From Acidobacteriaceae bacterium KBS 89 (GTDB lineage Bacteria; Acidobacteriota; Terriglobia; Terriglobales; Acidobacteriaceae): 64,000 nt of DNA. Where the stretch lies: contig KB906760.1 of assembly GCA_000381605.1 (NCBI GenBank), forward strand, positions 420,707 through 484,706, written 5' to 3'. A program made the position numbers and the translations under genes. Under the pieces are notes generated by a model. The model was not told where the DNA came from and made no database searches. It worked only from the letters and a program-made list of their open reading frames with translations. This document shows, piece by piece, positions 18,504 to 28,800 of the stretch (position 1 is its first letter; every line of letters begins with the position of its first letter).

Positions 18504-18801
18504 GACTAAAACCTCAAGTGGGGCGCGGTAGAGCGCTGACCGCTTCTTCCAATAGATTGTGCTGCATGGGGCGCATGGAGGTCGATCGGACAAACCTGTC
18601 GTTCCGGCAACCCTTGAGATGAAGTCACATGGGCTGCAGCGCCAAACTTAATGAGTGTATCGCGTTCCAGGGGGCGGGTCAACGGAGGTTTGAGTGTTCT
18701 GACGGGGGTTATGGATGGGTAAATGGGCTAGTTTGGGACGACTGGAGGCATTTTGCACGGATTTTGAGGCTTTGTAGAGGGGGTCGATTACTCTGGAGGG
18801 C

Positions 18802-19575
18802 ATGAAGATTGCGATTGTTACCGGGGCGGCGCAGGGGATTGGACGGAGGACGGCTGAGGTTCTGGCGGAGGCGGGTTATGGGCTGCTGCTGATGGATATG
18901 CAGCCTTGTACGGGGACGATTGCGGGGGTGAAGGCGGCGGGAGTGGAGGTCGAGGAGGTTTTGGGGGACCTCTCGGACGAAGCGGTGGTGCGGCGGGGGG
19001 AGGAGGCGGTGCGTTCGCGGTGGGGGAGGGTGGACGTGCTGGTTAATAACGCGGGGATCAGCTTTATCGCTCCGGCGGAGACGGTGGAGGCGAAGAAGTT
19101 CATGCGGATGCTGGAGGTGAATCTGCTGGCGCCGTTTTTGCTGTCGAAGGGGTTTGGCGCGATGATGCTGGAGCAGAGGAGCGGGAGCATTGTGAATGTG
19201 GCGTCGATTGCCGGGCTGGTGGGGGTGTCGGACCGGTCGGCTTATAACGCTTCGAAGCATGGGCTGGTGGGGCTGACGAGGACGCTGGCGGCGGAGTGGG
19301 GCGGGCGCGGGGTGCGGGTGAATGCGGTGTGTCCGGGATGGGTGAAGACGGAGATGGATGTGGCCGACCAAGCGGCGGGCGGTGGTTATAACGATGCGGA
19401 TATTGAAGGCGTGAATCCGATGGGGCGGTTTGCGAAGCCGGAGGATATTGCGCAGGCGATTCTGTTTCTGGCAGAGACGGAGCGGAGTGGGTTTGTGAAT
19501 GGACATACGCTGGTGGTGGATGGCGGGTGGATCAGCGATGGGAGTTGGCAGAGTTTGAGGATGAAGAAGCGGTAG
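18802..19575 (+). CDS. short-chain dehydrogenase/reductase (FabG-like)
   Basis: NAD(P)-dependent oxidoreductase with a Rossmann fold. TGAAQGIG (residues 7-14) binds the cofactor, NNAG precedes the active site, and the catalytic residues are S135, Y148 and K152 (YNASK). PGWVKTEM and the C-terminal GHTLVVDGGW are typical of classical SDRs. GGAGG stands directly before the ATG. The substrate is unknown. It sits just upstream of GH30, so sugar or uronate oxidation is possible but unproven. The coding strand is very G-rich (see findings). Confidence 0.9.
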   Translation: MKIAIVTGAAQGIGRRTAEVLAEAGYGLLLMDMQPCTGTIAGVKAAGVEVEEVLGDLSDEAVVRRGEEAVRSRWGRVDVLVNNAGISFIAPAETVEAKKFMRMLEVNLLAPFLLSKGFGAMMLEQRSGSIVNVASIAGLVGVSDRSAYNASKHGLVGLTRTLAAEWGGRGVRVNAVCPGWVKTEMDVADQAAGGGYNDADIEGVNPMGRFAKPEDIAQAILFLAETERSGFVNGHTLVVDGGWISDGSWQSLRMKKR

Positions 19576-19620
19576 CGGGTCGCGACGCTCCGCTAAGATT
19601 TGCTTTCCAATTCGACAATA

Positions 19621-19636
19621 AGACAAACGGTTGTCT
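19621..19636. promoter_or_regulatory. 16-bp inverted repeat upstream of GH30, possible LacI/TetR-type operator
   Basis: AGACAA and TTGTCT flank ACGG, 75 bp before the GH30 start. Symmetric A/C-rich half sites of this size are typical of LacI-family operators near glycosidase genes. No regulator gene is adjacent. Confidence 0.35.
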
Positions 19637-19710
19637 AGAATGATCGCGCACAGAGGCAGATGGTTCCTGTGCGGGCGAACTTGAGGCAATCCTGTTCGCG
19701 AGGAGATTCG

Positions 19711-21114
19711 ATGAACTCGAAGGTCATAGGCTCGGTCTTATTTGTTGTTTCCGTGTTGTCTCCGCTGGCGGCTCATGGTCAGAAAGATGTCTCTCTTTGG
19801 TTGACGAATTCCGATCGGTCGGCACTGTTTCAACAGCAGACGACTCCGTTGCCGTTGGTAACGGGGCCAGCGACGAATCAGATCATCGACGTTGATGGTG
19901 CGAAGGCCTATCAGACGATGGACGGCTTCGGTTTTGCCCTGACTGGCGGCAGCGCGCAGTTGATCATGCGTATGGACTCGGCGAAACGAGCGGAATTGCT
20001 TCAGGAGTTGTTCGGCGTTGATGGCAACAACATTGGCGTGAGCTACGTGCGTCTCAGCGTGGGCGCCTCTGACATGAACGACCATGTCTTCTCGTACGAC
20101 GATCTGCCTGAGGGCCAGACCGACACTGCCATGGCGAAGTTTAGTCTCGAGCCGGATAAGGCGGACGTGATCCCGGTGATGAAACAGATTCTTACAATCA
20201 ATCCGCATATCAAAGTTCTGGCATCACCGTGGTCTGCTCCTCTGTGGATGAAGACGAGCGGGGTTGCCAGGGGTGGGGTGCTGAAGCCGGAGTATTTCGG
20301 GGCCTATGCGGATTATTTTGTTAAGTACATTCAGGGGATGAAGGCCGAGGGTATTACGATCGACACGCTTACGGTGCAGAACGAGCCGTTGAATGAGAAG
20401 AATACGCCCAGCATGTTGATGCTCGAATCGGAGCTGGATATTTTCATCAAGGACAATCTTGGACCCGCATTCAAAAAGGCGGGAATCCAGACAAAGATCG
20501 TTCTGTACGATCACAATCTTGACCATCCGCTGTATCCACTCTCGATCTTGAGAGATCGCGCCGCCAACAAATATATCGACGGCACGGGATTTCATTTGTA
20601 CGGTGGCACGGTCGATGCCATGACTCAAGTGCACAACGAGTTTCCGAAGAAAAACCTGTACTTTACTGAGCAGTCGGTTAATGATCGCCGCAGCGGGGCA
20701 ACGATGAACCTGAGCCGGCCAGTATCACGCATCATGATTGGAGTCAGCCGCAACTGGAGCAAGAATATTCTGTTGTGGAATCTCGCCGCCGATCCAAATG
20801 CAGGACCTCATACCAACGAGGGAGGGTGCACCGGTTGCTTTGGAGCTCTTACGATCGATGGCGACAAGGTGACTCGCAACATTGCGTACTACACCGTTGC
20901 TCATGCGTCGAAGTTTGTGCGGCCGGGATCGGTTCGGATCGAGTCGAACAGTCTTGATCCGCTGCCGAATGTTGCGTTCAAGGCGCCGGATGGGAAGAGA
21001 GTGTTGATTGTGGCGAATGTGAGCGACTCGCCGCAGAAATTTGATGTTCGCAGCGAGGGGAAGGTGTTCACTGCGTCTCTGAATGCCGGGGCAGTTGGGA
21101 CGTATGTCTGGTAG
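19711..21114 (+). CDS. secreted GH30 family glycosidase
   Basis: GH30 (glucosylceramidase/xylanase clan A) beta/alpha barrel with its side beta domain at the C-terminus. From the ATG at 19711 (AGGAG nine bases upstream, followed by a signal peptide ending AAHGQ) the acid/base is E225 in VQNEP and the nucleophile E320 in YFTEQ. DGFGFALTGGSA is the family's first strand. Length 467 residues. Likely activities are beta-glucosidase, beta-1,6-glucanase or beta-xylosidase; sequence alone does not decide. An alternative start 17 codons upstream lacks a signal peptide. Confidence 0.92.
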   Translation: MNSKVIGSVLFVVSVLSPLAAHGQKDVSLWLTNSDRSALFQQQTTPLPLVTGPATNQIIDVDGAKAYQTMDGFGFALTGGSAQLIMRMDSAKRAELLQELFGVDGNNIGVSYVRLSVGASDMNDHVFSYDDLPEGQTDTAMAKFSLEPDKADVIPVMKQILTINPHIKVLASPWSAPLWMKTSGVARGGVLKPEYFGAYADYFVKYIQGMKAEGITIDTLTVQNEPLNEKNTPSMLMLESELDIFIKDNLGPAFKKAGIQTKIVLYDHNLDHPLYPLSILRDRAANKYIDGTGFHLYGGTVDAMTQVHNEFPKKNLYFTEQSVNDRRSGATMNLSRPVSRIMIGVSRNWSKNILLWNLAADPNAGPHTNEGGCTGCFGALTIDGDKVTRNIAYYTVAHASKFVRPGSVRIESNSLDPLPNVAFKAPDGKRVLIVANVSDSPQKFDVRSEGKVFTASLNAGAVGTYVW

Positions 21115-21179
21115 GTAATGGTGAATTTATTGGAGGTTGTGGCGTATTTTGGGATTGCTCGTAACGGAGAGTTCGTTTC

Positions 21180-21588
21180 ATGAACGAAGAGACATTCCGG
21201 TTGGGAAGCGATGTCTTTTTCGCTGAAGACGCTCCCGGTGGTCAACATAGCGCCTTCTTCGAAGACGATGGAGAAACCGGATATTTTTATGCTGTCGATC
21301 TAACCCGACCAGACAACGTGATTCTTGATGCCCGTTCAGATCTACAACGTCCAAAATGTTGCGGACCGAGATCGTCCATCCGTCTTGTCCATTGTGTGGT
21401 CAGAGGACGGGTTGAAGTGCGCACTTCTAATCAACAACTACGCGCACGCTGGGTTCGATTTTGCTGCGAGACGAGGTTACTGTCGCACAAACTTCCCCAA
21501 CTTTCCGAACAAATCTGAAAGCGCCTGGTCAAGTGCGGATCATAGCTGGTCGGATGACGCTATTGCCTGGCTAACGGACAGAAAGTGA
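21180..21588 (+). pseudogene. DUF2251-family gene with a frameshift
   Basis: The first frame gives SAFFEDDGETGYFYAVDLTRPDNVILDA, the N-terminal hallmark of DUF2251. The next frame, from 21325, continues VQIYNVQNVADRDRPS, then IVWSEDGLKCALLINNYAHAGFDF and GYCRTNFP, the C-terminal hallmark. Removing one C from the CCC at 21331-21333 joins the two into one protein of about 136 residues. It is therefore a recent single-base insertion or a sequencing error. GGAGAG lies nine bases before the ATG. The function of the family is unknown. Confidence 0.8.
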
Positions 21589-21707
21589 AGTTTGTAGGGT
21601 GTCGTTGCTGCAGAGAGTTTAGGGACGTCGACGGATGGGGTTTCGTTGAGGCTTGAAGTGCCAAGGATGCGCCGACTCCGCGGGCATGCAATCATATCTA
21701 GTCGCTT

Positions 21708-23165
21708 ATGAATTCTTCGAATCTGCCGGCTGTTGCTTCGCCCTTACAGGCGCCATCGGATGCCAGCAAGCGTCTGCTGCCGTGGCTGGTTGCGGTCGCG
21801 TTTTTTATGGAGTCGCTGGATACGACCATTTTGAATACAGCCGTTCCGGCGGTTTCCGCGGCGCTTCAGGTTACTCCTCTCAGTATGAAGGCGGTGCTGG
21901 CCAGCTATACGTTGAGCCTTGCGGTCTTTATTCCGATCAGCGGATGGGTGGCGGACAGGTTTGGCACGCGCCGGGTCTTTGCTACTGCGATTGGATTGTT
22001 CACGCTTGGTTCGTTTCTTTGCGGTATTTCCACCAATATCGAGGTGTTAGTCGCGTGCCGCGTTGTTCAGGGCATGGGCGGGTCGATGATGGTGCCGGTG
22101 GGAAGAATGACGTTGGTGCGGACGTTTGCGAAGTCAGACTTGCTTCGCGCGATGAGCTTTGTTTCGATACCGGCGCTGGTCGCTCCGATGCTTGGGCCAA
22201 TCGCCGGTGGTCTGATCGTGGGCTATCTACATTGGCGGTTCATCTTTTTTGTGAATATCCCGATCGGGCTGGCGGGATTGGTCCTGGTCTATCTGTATCT
22301 GCCGGATTATCGCGAAGAAGAGACGCATCCTCTGGATGTTGTCGGGCTCATTTTGTTTGGTGCGGGGATCGCTTTGCTGTCGTACGTGTTGGAGGTGTTC
22401 GGCGATCATAGTTTGAGTGTGCGCGAGATGACGGGGCTGCTGGTGGTGTCGGTTGCGTTGCTTGCCGGGTATTGGGTCCATGCAAAGACACTTGAGTTTC
22501 CGCTGCTGCAACTGAGCCTGTTCCGGATACGCACTTTCCGCGCGGCGGTTGGCGGCGGCTTGTTTACGCGGCTGGGAATTGGAGGTGTGCCTTTTCTTCT
22601 GCCCCTTCTCTACCAGGTCGGTCTGGGCTTTACGCCGATTCAGTCGGGTTTACTGCTAATGCCGCAGGCGCTGGCGGCCATCAGCGTGAATTGGGTAATA
22701 CTTCGCCTTCTCGCGCGCTTCGGCTACCGTAAGGTGCTGGTCACCAATACGATCATCATCGGTATGCTGCTTCTTCTGTTTGCGACGATTGGAGTCCATA
22801 CGCCGATCTGGGTGATTGTTGCGCTGGCGTTTTTGTATGGGGCTTACAGTTCGCTGCAGTACACGAGCATGAATACGCTGGTGTACGCGGATACGAAGGA
22901 GGAGGAGACCAGTGCGGCGAACTCCATCTTCAGCACGGTGCAACAGATGGCGATCAGCTTCGGTGTTGCGACGGCGGGGTTGGCGACGGCGTTTTTCATT
23001 CCGAACCATGCTCAGTCAAACCCGGCTCTGATGATCGATGGCCTACATAAGGCGCTTTTTTCGCTGGGAATATTGACGATGCTTTCGACGATTGTCTTTC
23101 GCAGTTTGAAGCGTAAAGACGGTATGGCCGTGAGTCGACAGAAGGCAGTGCATCTCGAGGGATGA
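21708..23165 (+). CDS. MFS transporter, DHA2 (EmrB/QacA) family
   Basis: Fourteen-helix drug:H+ antiporter type. LDTTILNTAVPAVS (motif D1), GWVADRFGTRRVF (motif A) and GGSMMVPVGRMTLVR with GPIAGGLIVGYLHWRFIFFVNIPIG (motif C region) are diagnostic. It lies among polysaccharide-degrading genes but no dedicated membrane-fusion partner is adjacent. The substrate cannot be inferred. Confidence 0.9.
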   Translation: MNSSNLPAVASPLQAPSDASKRLLPWLVAVAFFMESLDTTILNTAVPAVSAALQVTPLSMKAVLASYTLSLAVFIPISGWVADRFGTRRVFATAIGLFTLGSFLCGISTNIEVLVACRVVQGMGGSMMVPVGRMTLVRTFAKSDLLRAMSFVSIPALVAPMLGPIAGGLIVGYLHWRFIFFVNIPIGLAGLVLVYLYLPDYREEETHPLDVVGLILFGAGIALLSYVLEVFGDHSLSVREMTGLLVVSVALLAGYWVHAKTLEFPLLQLSLFRIRTFRAAVGGGLFTRLGIGGVPFLLPLLYQVGLGFTPIQSGLLLMPQALAAISVNWVILRLLARFGYRKVLVTNTIIIGMLLLLFATIGVHTPIWVIVALAFLYGAYSSLQYTSMNTLVYADTKEEETSAANSIFSTVQQMAISFGVATAGLATAFFIPNHAQSNPALMIDGLHKALFSLGILTMLSTIVFRSLKRKDGMAVSRQKAVHLEG

Positions 23166-23353
23166 TCCCTAGTGGGGTTTGTAGGGGTCAGTGGGGTGGC
23201 TGGCACAGTTTGAGGATGAAGAAGCTAGGCGATGGCATTTTCCATATTCGTTTGCATTAAGCTGCAATCTCGGATTGCGCCGACAGACGGATAGGGTCTT
23301 CTCGAACCCGTATCTGGCTGCGCAATCCGTGACGATCTTGAGCGCAGTAGGTC

Positions 23354-24130
23354 TTACGCGCCGAGCGTTGTAGAGGGTCTGATCTTCCGCTTCAACGCAA
23401 CGACCAAACCGCACAGGCCCGTGCCCAGCAGGACGAGGGAGCCGGGCTCCGGAGTTTCTGCTGGGACGGGGGTCACAGTTCCAGTGAGGCTTGTGCCCGA
23501 AAACGGTTCGCCAAAGGTATTGAGGACCTCTCCATTTAGCGAATCGCCGATTCCGTAGGTCAAACCAATCTTGTCAATCACTCCATTGCTCCACACATCT
23601 ACGCTGTATCCGCCCTCGACGTTGAAGAGCAAGCCATAGATATCGAACAGGCCGCCACCGAAGGGGTACGGATCATGTGGGTCACCCGGTAGCGGAGGAG
23701 GACATACTGCGGGAGAATTTCCATCCGGATAGAAGAGGTTGTCATAGGAAAAGCCGAACCCATCCGCTTGGCTGCCCGGAGGGAGGAAGGTGCCGTCAGC
23801 GTTGATGGGAGAAGGAAGCGACGTTGCCTGCACGCCCGTGATGGCGCCAGAGAAATTTGCGATTGAATCCGAGAAAGTGCCGGTGATTCCGGTAATCTGA
23901 ACGGCGCCCGGAACTCCAGGAACGGCTGCATTTGATGTGGTGAAAGTGCCGGAACCACTTAGGCCGCCACCGCTAAACGAGAACACATACGAATCGGCAT
24001 GTGCGGCTGACGGTGCTGCCGCAAGTCCAATCGCCAAGGCGACACACGCGAAGACCTTCGCGCCAATTAACATACCTGTATGTGACGTTCCCGCCACTTC
24101 GGCAGCTTTCAGTTTGCAAGATGAATTCAT
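23354..24130 (-). CDS. PEP-CTERM sorting-domain protein
   Basis: Signal peptide (hydrophobic segment ending SAAHA-DS), a Gly/Ser-rich beta-domain, and a C-terminal sorting signal: TPEPGSLVLLGTGL, a transmembrane stretch and a basic tail (KRKIR). Such proteins are processed by an exosortase and usually go to the outer envelope or exopolysaccharide. The ATG at 24130 is preferred because GAGG stands nine bases upstream; the ATG at 24145 contains that site. No exosortase gene is in the window. It lies immediately downstream of GH28 on the same strand. Confidence 0.85.
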   Translation of the reverse strand: MNSSCKLKAAEVAGTSHTGMLIGAKVFACVALAIGLAAAPSAAHADSYVFSFSGGGLSGSGTFTTSNAAVPGVPGAVQITGITGTFSDSIANFSGAITGVQATSLPSPINADGTFLPPGSQADGFGFSYDNLFYPDGNSPAVCPPPLPGDPHDPYPFGGGLFDIYGLLFNVEGGYSVDVWSNGVIDKIGLTYGIGDSLNGEVLNTFGEPFSGTSLTGTVTPVPAETPEPGSLVLLGTGLCGLVVALKRKIRPSTTLGA

Positions 24131-24247
24131 ATGTTTTTTCCTCATTTCGATAGAAACGGGGCCCGGGGGAAGATTGCCAGAGTAGCATGCTGCCCCGCTA
24201 CCGTCCAGACCTATTGCACGGAGCAGAGATGGGCCGAGCTGAGGCAA

Positions 24248-25702
24248 TCAGTGGAGTTTGTAGGGTTCAGCCGGAGTGGGGATGGGGTCGGGGAGTTTGG
24301 GTGGGTCGATGGTGGTGGCTCCAGCCAGGCCGGTCCCGGTTACGTTGGCGATGCTGAGAAACTGGCCTTTGAAGCCGGAGACTTCGACTTTCCTGATGAC
24401 GGCGTTTTTGATGTTTGCGAGGTAAATACCTTTGGCGCAGGTGCCGGTGACGCTTTCGAGGGTGAAGCCTTCGAGGGGTTTTGCTGGGTGAATGCTGGTG
24501 CCGTCGACGAGGACGGGGACGTCGGTGACGTGAATGTTGGAGAAGCGGAAGTTCTTGATGGTGGGGATGCCTGCGTCGCCGGGGACGGGGTCTTCGCCCA
24601 TGAGGCCGGAGTTGAGGATGTTGAAGCGAAGGAAGCCGCCGGTGGTGCCGGAGACTTCGAGGTTGGTGGCGGTGATGTCTTCGATGAAGGCACCGCGGCC
24701 GGGACGGGACTTGATATAGATGGCGAACGTCTTGGCGAGGGTGAATTTGCAGTCGCTGATGTGGATGTTGCGGATGCCGCCGGAGGTCTCGCTGCCGATG
24801 CCGATGCAGGCGAAGATGTTGTCGGCGAAGGTGCAGTTGGTGATGGTGACGTCTTCAGTGGTGATGTTGGGGTTGGAGCCGATCTGGCTGGCGGCTTCGG
24901 CGCCTCGGCCGGATTTGAGGGAGATGCAGTCGTCGCCGGTGGCGATGTCGCAGCGGTCGATGAGGACGTGCTGGCAGGAGTCGATGTCAATGCCGTCGCC
25001 GTTGCCGCCGGTGGAGCGGATAGTGAGGTTCTTGATGACGATGTTGCGGCAGAGTGTGGGATGGAGGGACCACATGAGGTGGTAGCTGGTGGAGAAGTCT
25101 TCGAAGCGGAGGTTGGTGCAGTTGATTGGCTCGATTAATGCCGGGTGGCGGAGTGGAGTTTCGGGACGGGGGCGGCCTCCGAGGGAGTCCGCGCCGATGA
25201 TCTTGCCCGGGCCAACGATGCCGGTGTCGTGGGCGTCGTTGGCGTAGATGAGGGCAGTGTGGCCGGGAATCCAGCGGCCCTCCCAGCGGACCTGGGTGAC
25301 GGGGTAGTCGTCCATGTTGGAGGTGCCGATGAGGACGGCGTCTGGTGCTAGTAGGAGGAGGGTGCGGGAGCGTAGCTGGAGGGCTCCGGTGAGGTAGTTG
25401 CCTGCGGGGATGAGGACTTCGCCGCCGCCGAGGACGGCGCAACGGTCGATAGTCTGCTGGATGGCGATGGTGTCTTTGGTGGCGCTGTCGCCGATTGCAC
25501 CGTAGTCGCGGACGTTCAGGGTGAGGGTCGGTTTGGTGGGGGCAGCGGGTTGGGGCTTGGATTTGGGTTGGGGTTTTGGTTGTTTCGCCTGTGGTTCTGC
25601 GAAGGCGAGGGTGCTGAGGACGGGTGCGGCGGCGATTACCTTGAGGGACTGCTTAAGAAAGCTGCGGCGTGCGGAGAGGTCGGGAGTGGAGCTGTTCGAC
25701 AT
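24248..25702 (-). CDS. GH28 polygalacturonase-like protein with Tat signal
   Basis: Right-handed beta-helix pectinase family, probably acting on polygalacturonan or rhamnogalacturonan. A twin-arginine signal (ARRSFLKQ, hydrophobic core, ending AFA) is followed by a Pro/Lys/Gln linker. Catalytic blocks: GNGDGIDID (family NTD motif) and TGDDCISLKSG (DD pair). The third block, normally G-H-G before IGSE, reads IFACIGIGSETSGG, so the conserved histidine is missing; the RxK block reads YIKSRPGRG. Length 484 residues, one domain. The SD-like CAGGAA is six bases upstream. It is divergent from the TonB receptor, as expected for a pectin-use cluster. Confidence 0.88.
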   Translation of the reverse strand: MSNSSTPDLSARRSFLKQSLKVIAAAPVLSTLAFAEPQAKQPKPQPKSKPQPAAPTKPTLTLNVRDYGAIGDSATKDTIAIQQTIDRCAVLGGGEVLIPAGNYLTGALQLRSRTLLLLAPDAVLIGTSNMDDYPVTQVRWEGRWIPGHTALIYANDAHDTGIVGPGKIIGADSLGGRPRPETPLRHPALIEPINCTNLRFEDFSTSYHLMWSLHPTLCRNIVIKNLTIRSTGGNGDGIDIDSCQHVLIDRCDIATGDDCISLKSGRGAEAASQIGSNPNITTEDVTITNCTFADNIFACIGIGSETSGGIRNIHISDCKFTLAKTFAIYIKSRPGRGAFIEDITATNLEVSGTTGGFLRFNILNSGLMGEDPVPGDAGIPTIKNFRFSNIHVTDVPVLVDGTSIHPAKPLEGFTLESVTGTCAKGIYLANIKNAVIRKVEVSGFKGQFLSIANVTGTGLAGATTIDPPKLPDPIPTPAEPYKLH

Positions 25703-25899
25703 GCGTTCCTGCTTTCGAGTGCGATATCAAGATATACGTTTGCGGTTGTGGAGAGACGCAACTCCGCGCAACGGAACTTACGAATTCTTTATGAGATTTG
25801 TACGAAAGCTTTATGGGCGCGATACGGCTCTTTTATTCGCTGAATGTTTTTCTGTGTAGGCTGGCCGGTGCTTGAACCGGACAGCAGACTGGACAAGCC

Positions 25900-28800
25900 A
25901 TGAGTGAGAGATTGAACCGTTTTGGGGTCGGTGATGTACGTGTGTGTGGCGCAGGATGGATGGCGTCGCTGGTGGTGATTGTGGTTGTCCTGATGATGCA
26001 AGGCAGGGCGTCCGCGCAGTCGACGTTTGGCAGTGTGCGGGGCGTGGCGCAGGACAATACGGGGGCGATACTGCCGGATACGCAGGTGACACTTCACTCT
26101 TTGGATGAGAATACGGACCGGACAGTGAAGGCCGACGCGGACGGCAACTTTACGTTGGAAAACGTGAAGGCTGGACGGTACTCGGTGCGGGCACAGCATG
26201 ACGGGTTTGCCGAGACGGACATGAATGGGGTTATGGTGGCGGCGCGGCAGGATCTGCGGTTGACGGTTTCGCTTTCGGTGGCGACGCAGAGCTCGACGGT
26301 CGAGGTGAATGCGGGTGCGGACCAGATCAATAGCGAGAATGCGGCGATTGGGGATTCGAAGGACAACATTGCGATGACGCAGTTGCCACTGAATAACCGC
26401 GCGACGACGACGAGTCCGCTGGGGGCGCTGGGGCTGTCGCCGAATGTGCAGCAGGACAGCCAGGGGAATATTGCGCTGGGCGGCGCGAGTTCGTCGATGG
26501 TGAATTTCTCGGTGGATGGAATTTCGACCGCGAATGTGAGACAGAATGGCGCTCTGCAGGACGCGTATCCGTCGCAGGAGGGAATTTCGGCGGTGAAGGT
26601 GACCGCGTTCAACAACAGCGCAGAGTTTTCGCAGGTGGGCGATGTGACGTTCACGACCAAGAACGGAACGAACAACCTGCATGGAAGCTTGTTTGAGTAT
26701 CTGCAGAACCAGGCTCTGGATGCGAGTCCTTATGGGTTTTCGGGGAAGTCCCCGATGAAGTTCAATACGTTTGGAGGGTCGTTGAGCGGGCCGGTAAGCA
26801 TTCCACATCTGTATAGCGGGTATAACCGGACCTTTTTCTTCGTGGACTATGAAGGGAACCGGCGGTCGACGGCGGTGGCACAACAGTTTCTGGTGCCGAC
26901 GCAGGCGGAGCGGAATGGCGATTTGAGCGGGCTGGGATCGAATGTGGTTATTGCGCAGGGGAGCATTACTCCGACGGCGAAGGCGCTGCTGAACTACTAT
27001 CCAATGCCGAATGTTGCGGGGCAGAGCAGCTTCAACTATGAGAATTTTCAATCGACGCCGGCGCGGACGGATGGCGCGGATGTTCGGGTGGATCAGACGA
27101 TCGGTGCGAAGCAGTCGATGTATGCGCGGTTCAGCCGGAAGAATATAACGTCGGAGTTTGCGAATCCGTTGCTGCCGAACGATACGGACAGCATCCACAA
27201 CAGGAGCCTGCTGGTGTCGCATACGTATACGATCACGTCGAAGCTGCTGAATGAGTTTCGGTTTGGGTTCACGGATGTGACGACGAGTGTCGGGTTTCCG
27301 ATATCAGGGGCTTCGGCGTTGCAACAGTTGGATCTGCAAGGCGTGGACATCAGCCAGCATCCGACGACGAATGCGTTTCCGACGTTCAACTTCAGCTCGG
27401 GGACGGGCTTTACGGCGATTGGACGGGACAAGACGGGTGTGACGCAGTCGAAGACGATGCAGTTCAGCGATAACGTGACGTACACGCTGGGCAAGCACAC
27501 GTTGAAGGCCGGGCTGGATGCGCGCCGGGTGCGGTACTTCGACACGGAGTTATTTCTGCCATCGGATGACTTTGGATCGTTTACGTTCCAGCCGACGTTT
27601 ACCGGGAATGCGTTTGGAGATTTTCTGGAGGGGACGCCGACGACTGTCTTCTTTGCGGTGTCGAGCCCGGATGTGGGTGGGTCAGCGACGCAGTGGAGTT
27701 TGTTTGCGCAGGATGAGTTTCAGGTGAACAGCCGGTTGACGCTGAGCTATGGGCTGCGGTGGCAGGTGCTACCGGGGTTCCACGAGGATGGCGGGAACCT
27801 GGCGAACTTTGACCAGAGAAACAATTCGATTGTGGTGCCGGATGAGCTGGCGGGTTATCTGGCGAAGAACAACTTGAAGGCGTCGAATCTGGCGTTTCAG
27901 GAGTCGTTCAATGCCTGCAACCTGAACAACACTTCGCTGCCTTGCACGAAGTATGTGACGGCGAGCCAGGATGGGCTGCCGCAGAGTCTGCGCAACAGCT
28001 ATAAGGGGAACTTTCAGCCTCGCGTGTCGGTGGCGTACCGGCCGTTCAACGATACGAAGACGGTGGTGCGTGCGGGGTTTGGAATTTATACGATGACGAA
28101 CCTGGGACCGCTCTCGTTCAATAACAGCGGCAATCCTACGTCGAACCTGCATACGTATTCGAATAAGAACGTTACGGATGAGAGCGGGACGCATCCGCTG
28201 ATTCAGTTTCCGCAGACTGCGCCAGCGACGGTTGGAGTGCAGTTCGGCGGAGGCGGACTCGACCAGGGAGTGGATCCGAACTATCGCGATCCGCAGGCGA
28301 ACCAGTGGAGCGCGACAGTGGAGCGGGAGGTGAACGCTTCGACGTCGCTGCGCGTGAGTTATGTGGGGATGCATACGTATCGGCTGAGCGTGACGGAGGA
28401 CCTGAACCAGATTGCGGCGAGTACGACTCCGTATGGGACGACTGCGGCGAGTCCGTATGTCGATCCGCGGGCCGCGTATCCAAATTGGACGACGCTGTAC
28501 AGCACATTCAATGCAGGGAAGGCGAACTATAGCGCGATTGAGCTGGAGGCGACTCGAAGGATGTCGCACGGGCTCTATTTCGATGCGAACTACACGCTGG
28601 CGAAGAACCAGGCCGATAACCAGGGCGATGCGCCGAGCAGCTTTGCAGGTGAGGTGAACTACGGGCTGCCTATCGCTGATCGTTTCAACGTGTCGCGGGA
28701 TTATGGGAACGTGCAGGGGACGCGGCGGAACCGGATGCTGCTTACCGGGGTGTATCAGTTGCCGTTTGGTGCGGGGCGTCAGTTTATGACCGGTCGCGGA

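Noticed and set aside
25789..27222. 477-codon open frame antisense to the TonB receptor
   Set aside because: Arg/His-rich shadow of a real gene.
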